This document shows positions 7,984 through 17,722 of a stretch of DNA of 64,000 bases, in pieces. The stretch is taken from NCBI RefSeq assembly GCF_900114495.1, contig NZ_FOZI01000001.1, forward strand, positions 1,321,469 through 1,385,468, read 5' to 3'. Position 1 is the stretch's first letter. The number at the start of each line of letters is the position of its first letter. The position numbers were made by a program, and so were the translations under genes. Under the pieces are notes generated by a model. That model was given only the letters and a program-made list of their open reading frames with translations, was not told the origin of the DNA and did not search any database. Source of the stretch: Dyella sp. OK004. GTDB taxonomy: Bacteria > Pseudomonadota > Gammaproteobacteria > Xanthomonadales > Rhodanobacteraceae.

Positions 7984-10900
7984 TTAGAAGTCGTACGTGA
8001 CCGCGAAGCGACCGTAGCGCGGCGTGGTCTGGTACAGCGGCACGCCATACGAGTTGGACACGGTGTAACGGCCCGTCTCGTAAGTCGCATCCGTCGTCGT
8101 GGCCCTGCGCTGGTTGAGCAGGTTGAAGATGTTGAAGGTGAAGGCGAGCTTCTTGTCGGCGAACGCCGGACGGTAGGTCACGCCCACATCGACGATCTCC
8201 TGCCACGGCAGGCGGCCATTGCTGCCCATCGCGGTCGTTTGACCGGCACACCAGCGATAGCGCGAACCATAGCCAGACGGATCAGCCTCATTCGTGCCGA
8301 AGTAGCCAAGGCAGGCCTTTGGCGCGCCTGACATGACGCGAAGCGCACCCGACACCAGCCATTCCGGGCTGATCTGATAAGCACCATAAGCCTTCAACTG
8401 GTGCGTGCGATCGTTCGACAGCACGCCATTGCTGTTGGCCATCAGGGCCGCGGTATCCCAGTCCTGCGTCTTCGACACGTCGTCCTGGCCGATGGTCGAG
8501 AGCACCTGGCCTTCCGTATTGCCGTAGCTGCGTGACCAGGTGTAATCCACACGCCCCTGCCAGGTACCGTCGAACGGATGCTCCACAAACAGGTCCAGCG
8601 CGTAGTACTTGCGCTTGGCGCCCTGGGTGAAGCCCCAGTCCTTGGTCGTCATGGTCAGGTTGGTGTAGCCGTTGCCATTGGTGTTCTTCAACAGGAAGGT
8701 GTTGGTCTCGCCCGGATTGAAGATGCGGCAACCGGTCGGCGCCACGACCGACTTCGGGTCGATGCCGCTGGCAACGATCTTGGCCTGCATGGAACCTGGA
8801 TCGCACACGTCGTCGATGGCGGTCTGCAGCACACGCAGCGTGCCCTTGGCACCCACCACCCAGTTCGGACCCAGCATCTTGCTGAAGCCGAGGATGGCTT
8901 CGTCCTGGTACTGCGACTTGAGGTTGGAGGCCGCGAAAGTCTTGGGATCTGGTGCCTGGCCGTACTCGCCGTTAGCAGATACCGGGCCGGGGCCGATCGC
9001 CTTCAAGCCGGTCGGATTGCCCTTGGCGTCGATGCCTGTATAGGTGAAGTACTCGCTGGTGAACAAGGACGCCGAAGCACCACGAATCGCCACGCTGTTG
9101 GGCAGCGCGAGATAGTAGCGACCCAGATTGCCGAACACCTTGAAGGTCGAGTCACCCAACACGTCCCAGCTGAAGCCCAGGCGCGGCGCCCACTGGTTCT
9201 TATTGTCCACGTAGGACTTGCCGGCGCTGTTGTAGTTGGTGAACTGGTCGTCGCGCAGGCCCACGCTCAGCAGGACCTTGTCGTTGATTTGCCAGCGGTC
9301 CTCGATGTACTGCGCCTTCTGGTCCACCGACATGCTAGTGCTGGTGACCAGAATGTAGCGGCGAGCATAGTAGCCACGGCCACCTGGGGCTCCCACGCCA
9401 AGCGCAGGATTGATCGGCGTCGCGGGGCTGGACGACTTGGAGTAGTACCAGGCATAGCCCGGGCCATTCGGCTGCACGCCTTCGTTGTAGGCCGCGTAAT
9501 GCATGTTGTCGATACCCGCGGTGAGCGTGTGATCGCCAAGCTTGTATTCCACGTCCAGTCGCAGGCCGTGCGTCTTGTTGTGTGCGCCGGGGTTCTTCAC
9601 GTCGCGCACGGTCACACCGTTGCGGATCGGCGTGCCGTGGGTGATGAGCGGATCCTGCGCCGTGACGCCACTGAGGAACGGCAGCGTGGGATCGGAGCCG
9701 GGCACCGTGGAGTAGTCGATCGCACGGTTCTGGCCGTAGGTGGCCATCACCGTCAGGTTCTCGGTGAGGTAGCCGGTGTACTTGCCCACCCAGATGTCCG
9801 AACCTGTCTTGGTCGAGGTGTCGTGGCCGAACTGCGCGCCTTCGGTCTGCGTCGCGTAGTCGTACTTGTACAGCGTGCCCTCGTACGAAGTCTTGTTGGA
9901 GATGCCCGTCAACTCGACGATGTTGCTGTCGTTGATGTTCCAGTCCAGCTTCACGTAGTACTTGGGAATGTCATACGTGTAGTAGCTGTTGTTCGGCTGA
10001 CCGACGGCGGCGCTGGAGGTGGACTTGCCCTCCCTCTTCTCCGCCTCGGCGGCCGCGAACATGTACAGATGATCCTTCACCAGCGGACCACCGGCATAGG
10101 CGCTGACAATGCGGTCCCAGCTGGTGTTGTTCTTGCGGGTACGGTACGGGGTACCGGCCAGTGCCGGCGTGGTGTAGCCGTATTTGTTGGGTAGCTGCGC
10201 ATTGGGATAGTTGTAGCTATCGGGATCCTCCGCGAGGAACCTGGGCGCCCACACTACCTGTCCGCCAAAATGCCAGTCGTTGGTGCCGCGCTTGCCGACC
10301 TGGCTGATCACGCCGCCGTCCGAACGGCCGTACATCGCGCTGTAGCCGCCGGTATAGATTTCCTGCTGATCGATGGCGCCGTAGGGCAGGCCTATGCCGC
10401 CCAGGTTCTTCAGCGGGTCCGACGAGTTGTAGCCGTTGATGTAGTAGGCATTTTCGGTAACGCCCGAGCCACCGAACGACACCGTCGACGAACCCGCGCT
10501 CTGGCCCTGGAAGTAGCCGCTGCCCTGCACCACGCCAGGCGCCAGCAGCGCTATCGCTTCGGCGCTGCGGCCGAGCGGCAAACGCTCAAGCGCCTGCGAG
10601 GTAATGACGGTACGGGAATCCACCGACGACACGTCGATCGTCGGCAGCGCATTGGCGGTCACGGTCACTGCCGACAGCGACGACGCACTCGTCGCAGAGG
10701 CGAACGATACCTCGGTACCCGCATTCACCGTGATGGCCACGTTGTTGCGCGTGTCAACCGTCGCACCGTTCTTCTGCAGCGTCACCGCGTAGGTGCCCAG
10801 CGGCAGGTTGCTGATGCGGTAGCGGCCCGAGGCGTCCACCGTCGCCGAGCGGCTGATGCCGGTGGAACCGGAAGCGGTGATGGTCTCGCCAGCTTCTGCT

Positions 10901-11025
10901 TGGCCAAAGATCGTACCGGTAGTCGACTGGGCGAAAGCCACACCGGCTAGTCCCACGGTCAGAGCCGCAGCCAATGTCGAGCGACGCAGCACAAGGCTGC
11001 GGTTCAACGAACTCAGTTTCATCAA
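7984..11025 (-). CDS. Oar-like TonB-dependent receptor with N-terminal carboxypeptidase-regulatory domain
   Basis: A 1013-residue paralogue of the receptor at 4152-7163. A signal peptide ends at VAFAQ (about residue 33). A carboxypeptidase-regulatory domain (about 35-110, VDASGRYRISNLPLGTYAVTL) precedes a plug with IDVSSVDSRTVITSQAL, YYINGYNSSDPL and YSAMYGRSDGGVISQVGKRG. The barrel ends in the canonical VTYDF. The ATG follows GGGGAGGGACAATTG. A 12-base palindrome (CCCAAATTTGGG) lies about 20 bases upstream of the start. It has its own terminator and probably its own promoter, so the two Oar-like genes look separately transcribed. The ligand is unknown. Confidence 0.95.
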   Translation of the reverse strand: MMKLSSLNRSLVLRRSTLAAALTVGLAGVAFAQSTTGTIFGQAEAGETITASGSTGISRSATVDASGRYRISNLPLGTYAVTLQKNGATVDTRNNVAITVNAGTEVSFASATSASSLSAVTVTANALPTIDVSSVDSRTVITSQALERLPLGRSAEAIALLAPGVVQGSGYFQGQSAGSSTVSFGGSGVTENAYYINGYNSSDPLKNLGGIGLPYGAIDQQEIYTGGYSAMYGRSDGGVISQVGKRGTNDWHFGGQVVWAPRFLAEDPDSYNYPNAQLPNKYGYTTPALAGTPYRTRKNNTSWDRIVSAYAGGPLVKDHLYMFAAAEAEKREGKSTSSAAVGQPNNSYYTYDIPKYYVKLDWNINDSNIVELTGISNKTSYEGTLYKYDYATQTEGAQFGHDTSTKTGSDIWVGKYTGYLTENLTVMATYGQNRAIDYSTVPGSDPTLPFLSGVTAQDPLITHGTPIRNGVTVRDVKNPGAHNKTHGLRLDVEYKLGDHTLTAGIDNMHYAAYNEGVQPNGPGYAWYYSKSSSPATPINPALGVGAPGGRGYYARRYILVTSTSMSVDQKAQYIEDRWQINDKVLLSVGLRDDQFTNYNSAGKSYVDNKNQWAPRLGFSWDVLGDSTFKVFGNLGRYYLALPNSVAIRGASASLFTSEYFTYTGIDAKGNPTGLKAIGPGPVSANGEYGQAPDPKTFAASNLKSQYQDEAILGFSKMLGPNWVVGAKGTLRVLQTAIDDVCDPGSMQAKIVASGIDPKSVVAPTGCRIFNPGETNTFLLKNTNGNGYTNLTMTTKDWGFTQGAKRKYYALDLFVEHPFDGTWQGRVDYTWSRSYGNTEGQVLSTIGQDDVSKTQDWDTAALMANSNGVLSNDRTHQLKAYGAYQISPEWLVSGALRVMSGAPKACLGYFGTNEADPSGYGSRYRWCAGQTTAMGSNGRLPWQEIVDVGVTYRPAFADKKLAFTFNIFNLLNQRRATTTDATYETGRYTVSNSYGVPLYQTTPRYGRFAVTYDF

Positions 11026-11509
11026 TTGTCCCTCCCCGAATTACCCAAATTTGGGCAAAAAAACGACTGGCCTGCGCGGCAAAGCCGGTTGGCCAACAAA
11101 CTTTGGTCTGGAATCTGGAAGACTTCCCCCCTTCAAGATCCAACTGCACTCTGTATCTGCAAGGTGCACGTACGTAGACTCGTGCGACTCCTCGGCAGGC
11201 GAAATGTTTACGCCTAAAAACAGAAGTATTTACGAAGTTCAAATATTTCTTGCTATTTGTCAACAAAAATTTCACGCTTGCATGAAGCTTACATTTTGTT
11301 TTTAAACAAGAACTTATGAAGCCTTCTCTAAGCTTTCGCTTGGCTTGCTTGAGGCTTGCGATAAAGCGCAGGAACCCACGCTTCCGTGGCTCGTTATTTC
11401 ATGTGGATCGGACTGATAGACGTCCAAACGAAGACGAAGGAAATTTCGTCACCGCAGCCTCATGGCTGGGCTTTTCGTTGCCACACATGCTCTTGCCCGT
11501 TAAAGTTGC
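11026..11509. other. Divergent upstream region between Oar-like receptor and btuB riboswitch
   Basis: No convincing gene. On the minus strand a consensus -35 TTGACA lies at 11258-11263 in an AT-rich stretch (11215-11320) without a clear -10. A TGCATGAAG-C-TTAC motif shared with the 7414 site begins at 11279. The palindrome CCCAAATTTGGG lies at 11044-11055. Short frames here have no recognisable domains. Confidence 0.4.
11044..11055. promoter_or_regulatory. CCCAAATTTGGG palindrome in the receptor leader
   Basis: A perfect 12-base palindrome, preceded on the minus strand by a run of seven T residues and a G. It is 18 bases before the receptor start codon and just ahead of the GGGGAGGG ribosome-binding site. 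It could be an operator or an RNA hairpin controlling translation; the sequence does not decide. Confidence 0.35.
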
Positions 11510-11730
11510 GTTTGTTCGGGTGTCCCGCGGGCTTCGCGCCCAAGGGATGAAACGGGAAGCCGGTGCGCCTTGCCTTTTGGCGGCAATGCCGGCGCTGCCC
11601 CCGCAACGGTAAGCGAGAGATTTTTTCCGCGGCGACACGCCACTGTGCTTTTGCACGGGAAGGCCGCCGTGGAAGGCGATGCGCGATGCATTGCACTCGT
11701 GAGCCCGGAGACCGGCCTGAACGCATATCT
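11510..11730 (+). promoter_or_regulatory. Cobalamin (adenosylcobalamin-type) riboswitch
   Basis: The conserved blocks of the B12 riboswitch are present in order: GGGAAGCCGGTG at 11554-11565, the B12 box GCTGCCCCCGCAACGGTAAG from 11594, GCCACTGTGC at 11639, CGGGAAGGC near 11656, and GTGAGCCCGGAGACCGGCCT from 11699. It lies directly upstream of a btuB-type gene, where binding of the cofactor would switch off expression. The expression platform is probably within 11731-11862. Confidence 0.93.
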
Positions 11731-11862
11731 GGTGACTCGCGGCGGGCGATGTCGAACCACGTGTCGGCGCATGTCGCCTGCCGTCGTTCTGTTCTTCCCT
11801 CCTGCGTGGTCGCCAGCTCGTGAACTCATGAGCCGTGCGCGTGGCGCGGCGAGGAACGCAAG

Positions 11863-13740
11863 ATGAAGAAGACCCTGTTGGCGATGGCGCTGCTGTCGTG
11901 CATCGCGATGGCGCATGCTGCCGACCAGAACGGCACGCAGCAGCTCTCTCCCGTCGTGGTGACCGCTACGCGCTCGGCGATGCCGTTGGATGAAACGCTG
12001 GCACCGGTGACGGTGATTACCCGCGCGGATATCGAGCGTCTGCAGCCGCAGTCGGTGCAGGATCTGCTGAGTGGCCTACCGGGCGTGGCGTTCGGCAATG
12101 CGGGCGGTATCGGTCAGCAGACTTCGCTCTTCATGCGCGGCACCAATTCCTCGCACACGCTGGTGCTGGTGGACGGCGTGCGCATCGGTACCGTCGGCGC
12201 CGGCATTCCGGCCTTCGAGCAGTTGCCGGTGGAGCAGATCGAGCGCATCGAGATCGTGCGCGGTCCGCGCTCCAGCCTGTATGGCTCCGATGCGATCGGC
12301 GGCGTGATCCAGATCTTCACTCGCCACGGCCAGTCCGGGGAAAGCCCGACGCCATCGCTGAGCGTGACGGCCGGCAGCCATCGCCTGGTCAATGGCCAAT
12401 TCGGTCTTTCCGGCGGCACCGAGCACGCCTGGTACAACGCCAGCGTTGGCGGCCAGTACACGCGCGGCATCAATGCCTGCCGCGCCGCTGCGAAGAAGGT
12501 CGGTGGCTGCTTCACCGATGAGCCCGACATCGATGGCTATCGCACTTACAACGGCGCCCTCAGCGGCGGCTATCGCTGGGACAACGGCACCGAACTGAGC
12601 GCGAGCCTGCTCAAGAGCAAGGGCGATATCGAATACGACGGCGATTTCCAGAACTACACACGCCGCTCCCAGCAAGTGGCCGGCACCAAGCTGAGCTTCG
12701 CCGTGCTCGACGCCTGGAAGATGAGCCTCAGCGCCGGCCAGAATCTGGACCGCGCCGACAACTATCTCAACCGCGCCGACCTTGGCGCGAACATGGTGCG
12801 CCAGGGCTATCTGTATTCCCGCCGCAACCAGGCCACGTGGCAGAACGACGTCACGCTCGCACCGGGCCAGCTGCTCAGCACGGGCGTCGACTACCAGCAG
12901 GAACACCTGCGCAGCGACACCGACTACCTGCGCACCTCGCGCAACAACACCGGTGTGTTCGCCTTCTACCAGGGCCAGTTCGATGCGCATGAGCTGCAGC
13001 TGTCGGCCCGTCACGATCACAACCAGCAGTTCGGCAACCACAACACCGGTGCCGCCGCCTACGGCTACACCTTCGCTAACGGCATGAAGCTCACCGCTTC
13101 CTACGGCACCGCCTTCCACGCGCCGACCTTCAACGACCTGTACTTCCCGCCCTTCTTCGGCTTCCCCACTGCCAATCCAAACCTGAAGCCCGAGAAGTCG
13201 CGCACCGCCGAGATCGGCCTGTCCGGTCGCCCCGGCGTGTGGAACTGGGCAGTGAACGCCTACCAGACCAAGATCACCGACCTCATCGGCTACGACGCCA
13301 ACTTTGTGCCAACCAATGTCAGCAAGGCGCGCATCCGCGGCCTGGAAAGCCAGCTTGGCGCCGACGTGGACGGCTGGCACGTACGCGGCTACCTCACCTT
13401 CCAGAACCCCGAAAACCGCAGCACCGGCCCGCAGCAAGGCAACCTGCTCGCACGCCGCCCCGAACGCATCGCACGCATCGACCTCGACCGCGACCTCGGC
13501 GCCTTCAGCGTCGGCGGCACGGTGAACAGCGAAGGCTACCGCTACGACGATGCCGCCAACCTGCAACGCCTCGGCGGTTACGCCACCGTCGACCTCCGCG
13601 CCAGCTGGAACTTCCAGCCCGGTTGGAGCCTGCAGGGCCGCGTAGCCAACGTGTTCGACCATCGCTATGAAACGGTGCGCTTTTACAACCAGCTGGGGCG
13701 CACGGCGTATCTGACGTTGCGGTATAGCCCGGCGCGCTAG
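11863..13740 (+). CDS. btuB: BtuB-type vitamin B12 TonB-dependent transporter
   Basis: A 625-residue outer-membrane receptor, the usual size of BtuB. A signal peptide ends at AMAHA (about residue 20). The TonB box region LSPVVVTATR is followed by a plug (about 45-150) with LFMRGTNSSHTLVLVDGVRI and IERIEIVRGPRSSLYGSDAI. The barrel ends RTAYLTLRYSPAR. The ATG follows GAGGAACGCAAG. The cobalamin riboswitch immediately upstream strongly supports the substrate and the regulation. No other B12 uptake or synthesis genes are adjacent. The long antisense frame 12076-13785 is a shadow of the codon bias. Confidence 0.93.
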   Translation: MKKTLLAMALLSCIAMAHAADQNGTQQLSPVVVTATRSAMPLDETLAPVTVITRADIERLQPQSVQDLLSGLPGVAFGNAGGIGQQTSLFMRGTNSSHTLVLVDGVRIGTVGAGIPAFEQLPVEQIERIEIVRGPRSSLYGSDAIGGVIQIFTRHGQSGESPTPSLSVTAGSHRLVNGQFGLSGGTEHAWYNASVGGQYTRGINACRAAAKKVGGCFTDEPDIDGYRTYNGALSGGYRWDNGTELSASLLKSKGDIEYDGDFQNYTRRSQQVAGTKLSFAVLDAWKMSLSAGQNLDRADNYLNRADLGANMVRQGYLYSRRNQATWQNDVTLAPGQLLSTGVDYQQEHLRSDTDYLRTSRNNTGVFAFYQGQFDAHELQLSARHDHNQQFGNHNTGAAAYGYTFANGMKLTASYGTAFHAPTFNDLYFPPFFGFPTANPNLKPEKSRTAEIGLSGRPGVWNWAVNAYQTKITDLIGYDANFVPTNVSKARIRGLESQLGADVDGWHVRGYLTFQNPENRSTGPQQGNLLARRPERIARIDLDRDLGAFSVGGTVNSEGYRYDDAANLQRLGGYATVDLRASWNFQPGWSLQGRVANVFDHRYETVRFYNQLGRTAYLTLRYSPAR

Positions 13741-13750
13741 GTGATTGAGG

Positions 13751-13825
13751 CTTGGGACGCTACGTAGCAACGCGATCCCAAGCACCCACCCCTCACCCCA
13801 ACCCTCTCCCCGGAGGGGAGAGGGA
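13751..13825 (+). terminator. Paired hairpins after btuB
   Basis: CTTGGGA (13751) pairs with TCCCAAG (13776), and CCCTCTCCCC (13803) pairs with GGGGAGAGGG (13816) around a three-base loop. The second hairpin is followed by a T-rich tract (CTCTTTCTTTTCTTT) and could end the btuB transcript. The CCTCACCCCAACCCTCTCCCC motif is a type of intergenic repeat also seen at 17471, 29877 and, in shorter form, 44782. Confidence 0.55.
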
Positions 13826-14300
13826 GCTGCTCTTTCTTTTCTTTGCAGGGCGATGCGAAGCGAGCCCGTAACCGGGTCCCCTGTGGAGCGGTGAGGGTTG
13901 GACGATCAGGCCCCGAAGGGGGCGCAGGCATGGATGCCTGCGCCTTTTCGACACGACAGGGACGTCGTGTCGAAAAGCCCGGCCAAGCCTCACGGACCCG
14001 CAGGCGAAGCCGGAGGGCGCGTAAGAGGGGTGCGCTTCTCTTTGGTTACTTTCTCTTGGGCAAACAAGAGAAAGTGACTCGGCCTCCGGCAGGAGGACGA
14101 AAGCCCGCCGCAGGCGAGCCCGGTCGCGACAACCGAACGACAACACCACTGGATCCCAGCCTACGCAGGGATGACGAAGCAGCCCGGACTTCAGGCACAT
14201 TCGCCGCCCGCCCCACCAGCATAAAGTCCCCACGCTGCGCCAAGGAGACCGTCCACCCCCGTGAACGGAAGGCGCAAGACCCAAGTGGTCCGGGGAACGC
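13826..14300. repeat. Cluster of intergenic hairpin repeats upstream of the RND genes
   Basis: No gene is supported. The region is a row of inverted repeats. GGCGCAGGCAT at 13921 pairs with ATGCCTGCGCC at 13934 and is followed by TTTTCG. TTTTCGACACGAC at 13945 pairs with its complement at 13964-13976. ACTTTCTCTT at 14048 pairs with AAGAGAAAGT at 14066. A half-copy (14147-14180) of the MITE-like arm found at 244-334 follows. The apparent open frames across it are by-products of repeat composition. Confidence 0.65.
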
Positions 14301-17300
14301 GTGAACATCTTTGCACCACTGATACGTCGACCGATCGGCACCTCGCTGCTGGCCCTGGGCCTGGCCTTGGCCGGGTTCTGGACCTACCTGCTGCTCGGCG
14401 TCGCCGCGCTGCCCGCGCTGGAATTTCCCGGCATGTCGGTCTACGCCGAGGTACCCGGCGCCAGCGCGCAGACCATGGCATCCACCGTGGCGGCGCCGCT
14501 GGAGCGTCACCTCGGGCGCATCCCCGGCATCAAGGAGATGAGTTCGGAGAACAACGACGGCTCCACTTCGATCATCCTGTTGTTCGAACCGGGCAAGTCG
14601 ACCGACAAACTGGCGCGCGACGTACAGGCGGCGATCAACGCATCGGCGCCGGATCTGCCCCCGAGCCTCACCGTGCCACCGCAGTACTACAAGTTCAGTA
14701 CGGCGCAGATGCCGGTGCTGCTGCTGTCGATCACCTCGCAAACCCAGCCGCCGGACAAACTGTTCGATCTCGCCGACACGCTGATCAAGCCGACTTTGTC
14801 GCAGATTCCCGGCGTAGCCAGGGTGCGCGTCATGGGTGGCCGGCCCAAGGCGGTGCGAGTGGAGTTGAACAACGCCGCGCTGGCGGCGATGGGGCTGACC
14901 GCCAATGACGTGCGCAATGCCTTGCGCGCGGCCAACGTCACCTCACCGCAAGGCACGTTGACCGATGGCGTGACGCAGATGACGGTGACCGCCAACGATG
15001 CGCTGCACGAACCGGAGGAGTTCGCCTCACTGCTGATCGCGATGCACAACGGCACACCGGTGCGACTCTCCGACGTAGCGCACGTGGTCAGCGGCCAGCA
15101 GGATGAGTATCAGGCTGCCTGGTTCAACAGCACCCGCTCGGTCACCGTGCGCATCAGCAAGCGCCCCGAGGCCAACGCCGTGGCGACCGCCGACGCGATC
15201 CGCGCCAAGTTGCCGGAGATGCAGTCATGGCTGCCGGCCGACATACAAATCACTCCGATCTTCGACCTCACCCTGACTACCAAGTCGGCGCTGCATGAGG
15301 TGGAGATCGCCCTGCTGCTTAGCATTCTGATGGTGGCGGTGGTGATGCTGGTGTTCCTGCGCCGGCTGCGACCGACCCTGATCGCCATGCTCAGCGTGCC
15401 GCTGTCGCTCGCCGGCGCTTTCATCGTGATGTGGTCGCTGGGATACACACTCAACACGCTGTCGCTGGTGGCGCTGGTGCTGTGCATCGGCTTCGTCGTC
15501 GACGATGCCATCGTGGTGATCGAGAACATCGTGCGCCATATGGAGCACGGCGAGCAGGCGCTGCCGGCCTCGCTGGTGGGCGTGCGCGAGATCGGCTTCA
15601 CCGTGGTGTCGATCACCTTGTCGCTGGTGGCGGTGTTTGTGCCGCTGCTGTTTGGCAACAGCCAGTTCACCCTGATCATGCGCGAGTTTTCGGTGACGCT
15701 GACCGCCGCAGTGGTGATCTCGGCCATCATCTCGTTGACCCTGACGCCCGCCTTGTGTGGCCGCCTGCTTACGCAGGAGGCCGCCGGCGCACGCGAACCC
15801 GGGCGCATCGAACGCGCGGTCGAACGTTTCGATCAGCGTTTGCATAGTACCTATGAGCGTGGCCTGGACTGGGCCTTGCATCATCGCCGGCTGATGCGCT
15901 GGCAGCCGCTGATCCTATTGCTGCTTACCATCGGACTTGCCATGGCGGTGGTGAAAACTGCCGGCTTCAACTTCATGCCGAAGGAAGACATCGGCCTGAT
16001 CCGCGGCAGCATCCGCGCCGATGCCAACATCTCGCCCACGTTGATGGCCGAACGCGCGCAGCGCGCTGCGGCGATCGTGCAGGCCGACCCGGCCATTCGC
16101 GACGTCACCACTTATCTCGGCAGCGACAATGCCGGCGGTGCGGTGGGCAGCCAGGCCACCATGTATATCGACGTGAAGTCGCGCGGCAACGGACCGGACG
16201 AGCGCAAGGAACACATTGACGAAGTCATCGCCCGCCTGCGCAAACAGTTTGAAGTGCTACCCGAAATCCAGGTGTCGCTGAATTCGCTCAGCTTCTTCAA
16301 TGGCGGCGGCGGTGGTGGCGGTACCGGCAGCGAGAGTTTCCAGCTGATCAGCAGCAATAGCAGCGTCGAACTGCAGCCGTGGGTGTTCAAGATCACCAAG
16401 ATGATGCGGGCGATAAATACGTTCCGCGACGTCACCAGTGATTACGACGCCACCGACAAGCAGCAGATGCTGCGAGTCGACCGCTACGCCGCCAGCCGGC
16501 TGCAGATCAACATGGGCATGGTCGATACCGCGCTGTACAACGCTTTCGGTCAGAACCAGGTGTCGATCATCTATTCCGACATCAACCAGTACTGGGTGGT
16601 GCTCACTTCATCGGCCGAGCATTCGCTCAGTCCGGAGACCTTGCTCAACACCTACGTGCGCAACATGAAGGGCGGCATGGTGCCGCTGTCGGCGGTGGCG
16701 CATATCGAGCCCAATGTCTCGCCGTCGATCGTCAATCACTACAACCAGCTCGAGTCGGCCAACATTTATTACAACCTGCCGCCGGATTTTCCGCGCGACA
16801 AGGGCATGAAGCTGATCGAGGACGTGCTCGACCACGCGCAGCTCCCGGCCGGCGTGAAGCTGGCCTACACCGGCGAGAACCAGCAACTGGAAGAAAGCCA
16901 GAACAACACCTGGCTGCTGCTGACCGGCTCGATCCTGGCGATGTACATCGTGCTGGGCATGCTCTACGAGAGCCTCGGTCAGCCGCTGACGATTCTCTCC
17001 ACGCTGCCGGCGGCCGGCATGGGCGCATTCCTGGCCATGCTGGTCACGCAGACGCCGATGTCGCTGATCGGCGTGATCGCGATCCTGATGCTGATCGGCA
17101 TCGTGAAAAAGAACGCGATCCTGATGGTGGACTTCGCCCTGGTCGCCCAGCGCGAGCGCGGGCTGTCGCCGCCCGAGGCGATCCGCGAGGCTGCGCTGGT
17201 GCGCTTCCGCCCGATCACCATGACCACGCTGGTGGCAATCGGCGCCGCACTGCCGCTGGCGATCGGTTTCGGCATCGGCTCGGAAACGCGTCAGCCGCTG

Positions 17301-17462
17301 GGCGTGGCCATCGTTGGTGGCCTGCTGGTGTCGCAGCTGCTGACGCTGCTCAGCACGCCGGCGATCTATCTGTGGAATCACGACCACCAGCTGCGCAAGG
17401 CGGCGCGCAAAGCCCGGCGCGCGGAAAAGCGCGCACTGAAGGCGGCAGGACAGGCCGCCTGA
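14301..17462 (+). CDS. RND multidrug efflux permease, MdtB/MdtC-like
   Basis: A 1053-residue inner-membrane proton/drug antiporter of the HAE1 RND family, starting at GTG 14301 (MNIFAPLIRRPIGTSLLALG). The first transmembrane helix is at about 10-30. A large periplasmic loop follows, then helices 2-6 with the proton-relay pair in VVDDAIVVIEN (about residues 405-415). The second periplasmic loop contains a glycine run, and helices 8-12 contain GIVKKNAILMVDFAL. It is close in sequence to the next gene, giving an MdtBC/MuxBC-like pair expected to form a mixed trimer. Such pairs normally need a periplasmic adaptor and an outer-membrane channel; neither lies next to this pair. The drug range is unknown. 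Confidence 0.95.
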   Translation: MNIFAPLIRRPIGTSLLALGLALAGFWTYLLLGVAALPALEFPGMSVYAEVPGASAQTMASTVAAPLERHLGRIPGIKEMSSENNDGSTSIILLFEPGKSTDKLARDVQAAINASAPDLPPSLTVPPQYYKFSTAQMPVLLLSITSQTQPPDKLFDLADTLIKPTLSQIPGVARVRVMGGRPKAVRVELNNAALAAMGLTANDVRNALRAANVTSPQGTLTDGVTQMTVTANDALHEPEEFASLLIAMHNGTPVRLSDVAHVVSGQQDEYQAAWFNSTRSVTVRISKRPEANAVATADAIRAKLPEMQSWLPADIQITPIFDLTLTTKSALHEVEIALLLSILMVAVVMLVFLRRLRPTLIAMLSVPLSLAGAFIVMWSLGYTLNTLSLVALVLCIGFVVDDAIVVIENIVRHMEHGEQALPASLVGVREIGFTVVSITLSLVAVFVPLLFGNSQFTLIMREFSVTLTAAVVISAIISLTLTPALCGRLLTQEAAGAREPGRIERAVERFDQRLHSTYERGLDWALHHRRLMRWQPLILLLLTIGLAMAVVKTAGFNFMPKEDIGLIRGSIRADANISPTLMAERAQRAAAIVQADPAIRDVTTYLGSDNAGGAVGSQATMYIDVKSRGNGPDERKEHIDEVIARLRKQFEVLPEIQVSLNSLSFFNGGGGGGGTGSESFQLISSNSSVELQPWVFKITKMMRAINTFRDVTSDYDATDKQQMLRVDRYAASRLQINMGMVDTALYNAFGQNQVSIIYSDINQYWVVLTSSAEHSLSPETLLNTYVRNMKGGMVPLSAVAHIEPNVSPSIVNHYNQLESANIYYNLPPDFPRDKGMKLIEDVLDHAQLPAGVKLAYTGENQQLEESQNNTWLLLTGSILAMYIVLGMLYESLGQPLTILSTLPAAGMGAFLAMLVTQTPMSLIGVIAILMLIGIVKKNAILMVDFALVAQRERGLSPPEAIREAALVRFRPITMTTLVAIGAALPLAIGFGIGSETRQPLGVAIVGGLLVSQLLTLLSTPAIYLWNHDHQLRKAARKARRAEKRALKAAGQAA

Positions 17463-17722
17463 TCTCAGCCCTGACTCCTCCCCTTCTTGCTACGCGAAGC
17501 TAGTCCCGTGGGACAAGGGGAGGTTGGGAGGGGGTGAAAGGCCCCCGCCTTTTGGCAGGGTGCGGACTTGCGGCACATACGCGCGCCATGCCGGCACAGG
17601 CATATAGTCGATATGATTGCCCACGCCTCCGGTGCCGCGCGCGCTGACGCGCTTTTCCCCCTGTTGCCTTGCCGCGCTGGCTTGGCGCGGCCCGCACAAA
17701 GAAAGCCCGGTACGGAAACCTC
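17463..17722. repeat. Hairpin-repeat spacer between the two RND genes
   Basis: CTCCTCCCCTT near 17471 pairs with AAGGGGAGG ending near 17524, with TTGGGAGGGGGTG after it, matching the repeat type at 29877-29993. No gene is seen. Its presence makes a simple tight operon of the two pumps less certain, although no strong U-tract terminator is visible. Confidence 0.5.

Noticed and set aside
7800-8090. 96-codon minus-strand frame spanning the end of the second Oar-like gene
   Set aside because: Its first part is out of frame with the true receptor gene and passes through that gene's terminator; only its end is real (the transposase start).
12076-13785. Long minus-strand open frame (569 codons) across btuB
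   Set aside because: A shadow of high third-position GC in btuB; valine/alanine-rich with no domain.
13843-14304. Open frame of 153 codons after btuB that might be taken as a hypothetical gene
   Set aside because: It is made of inverted repeats and has no domain; it ends at the RND gene start.
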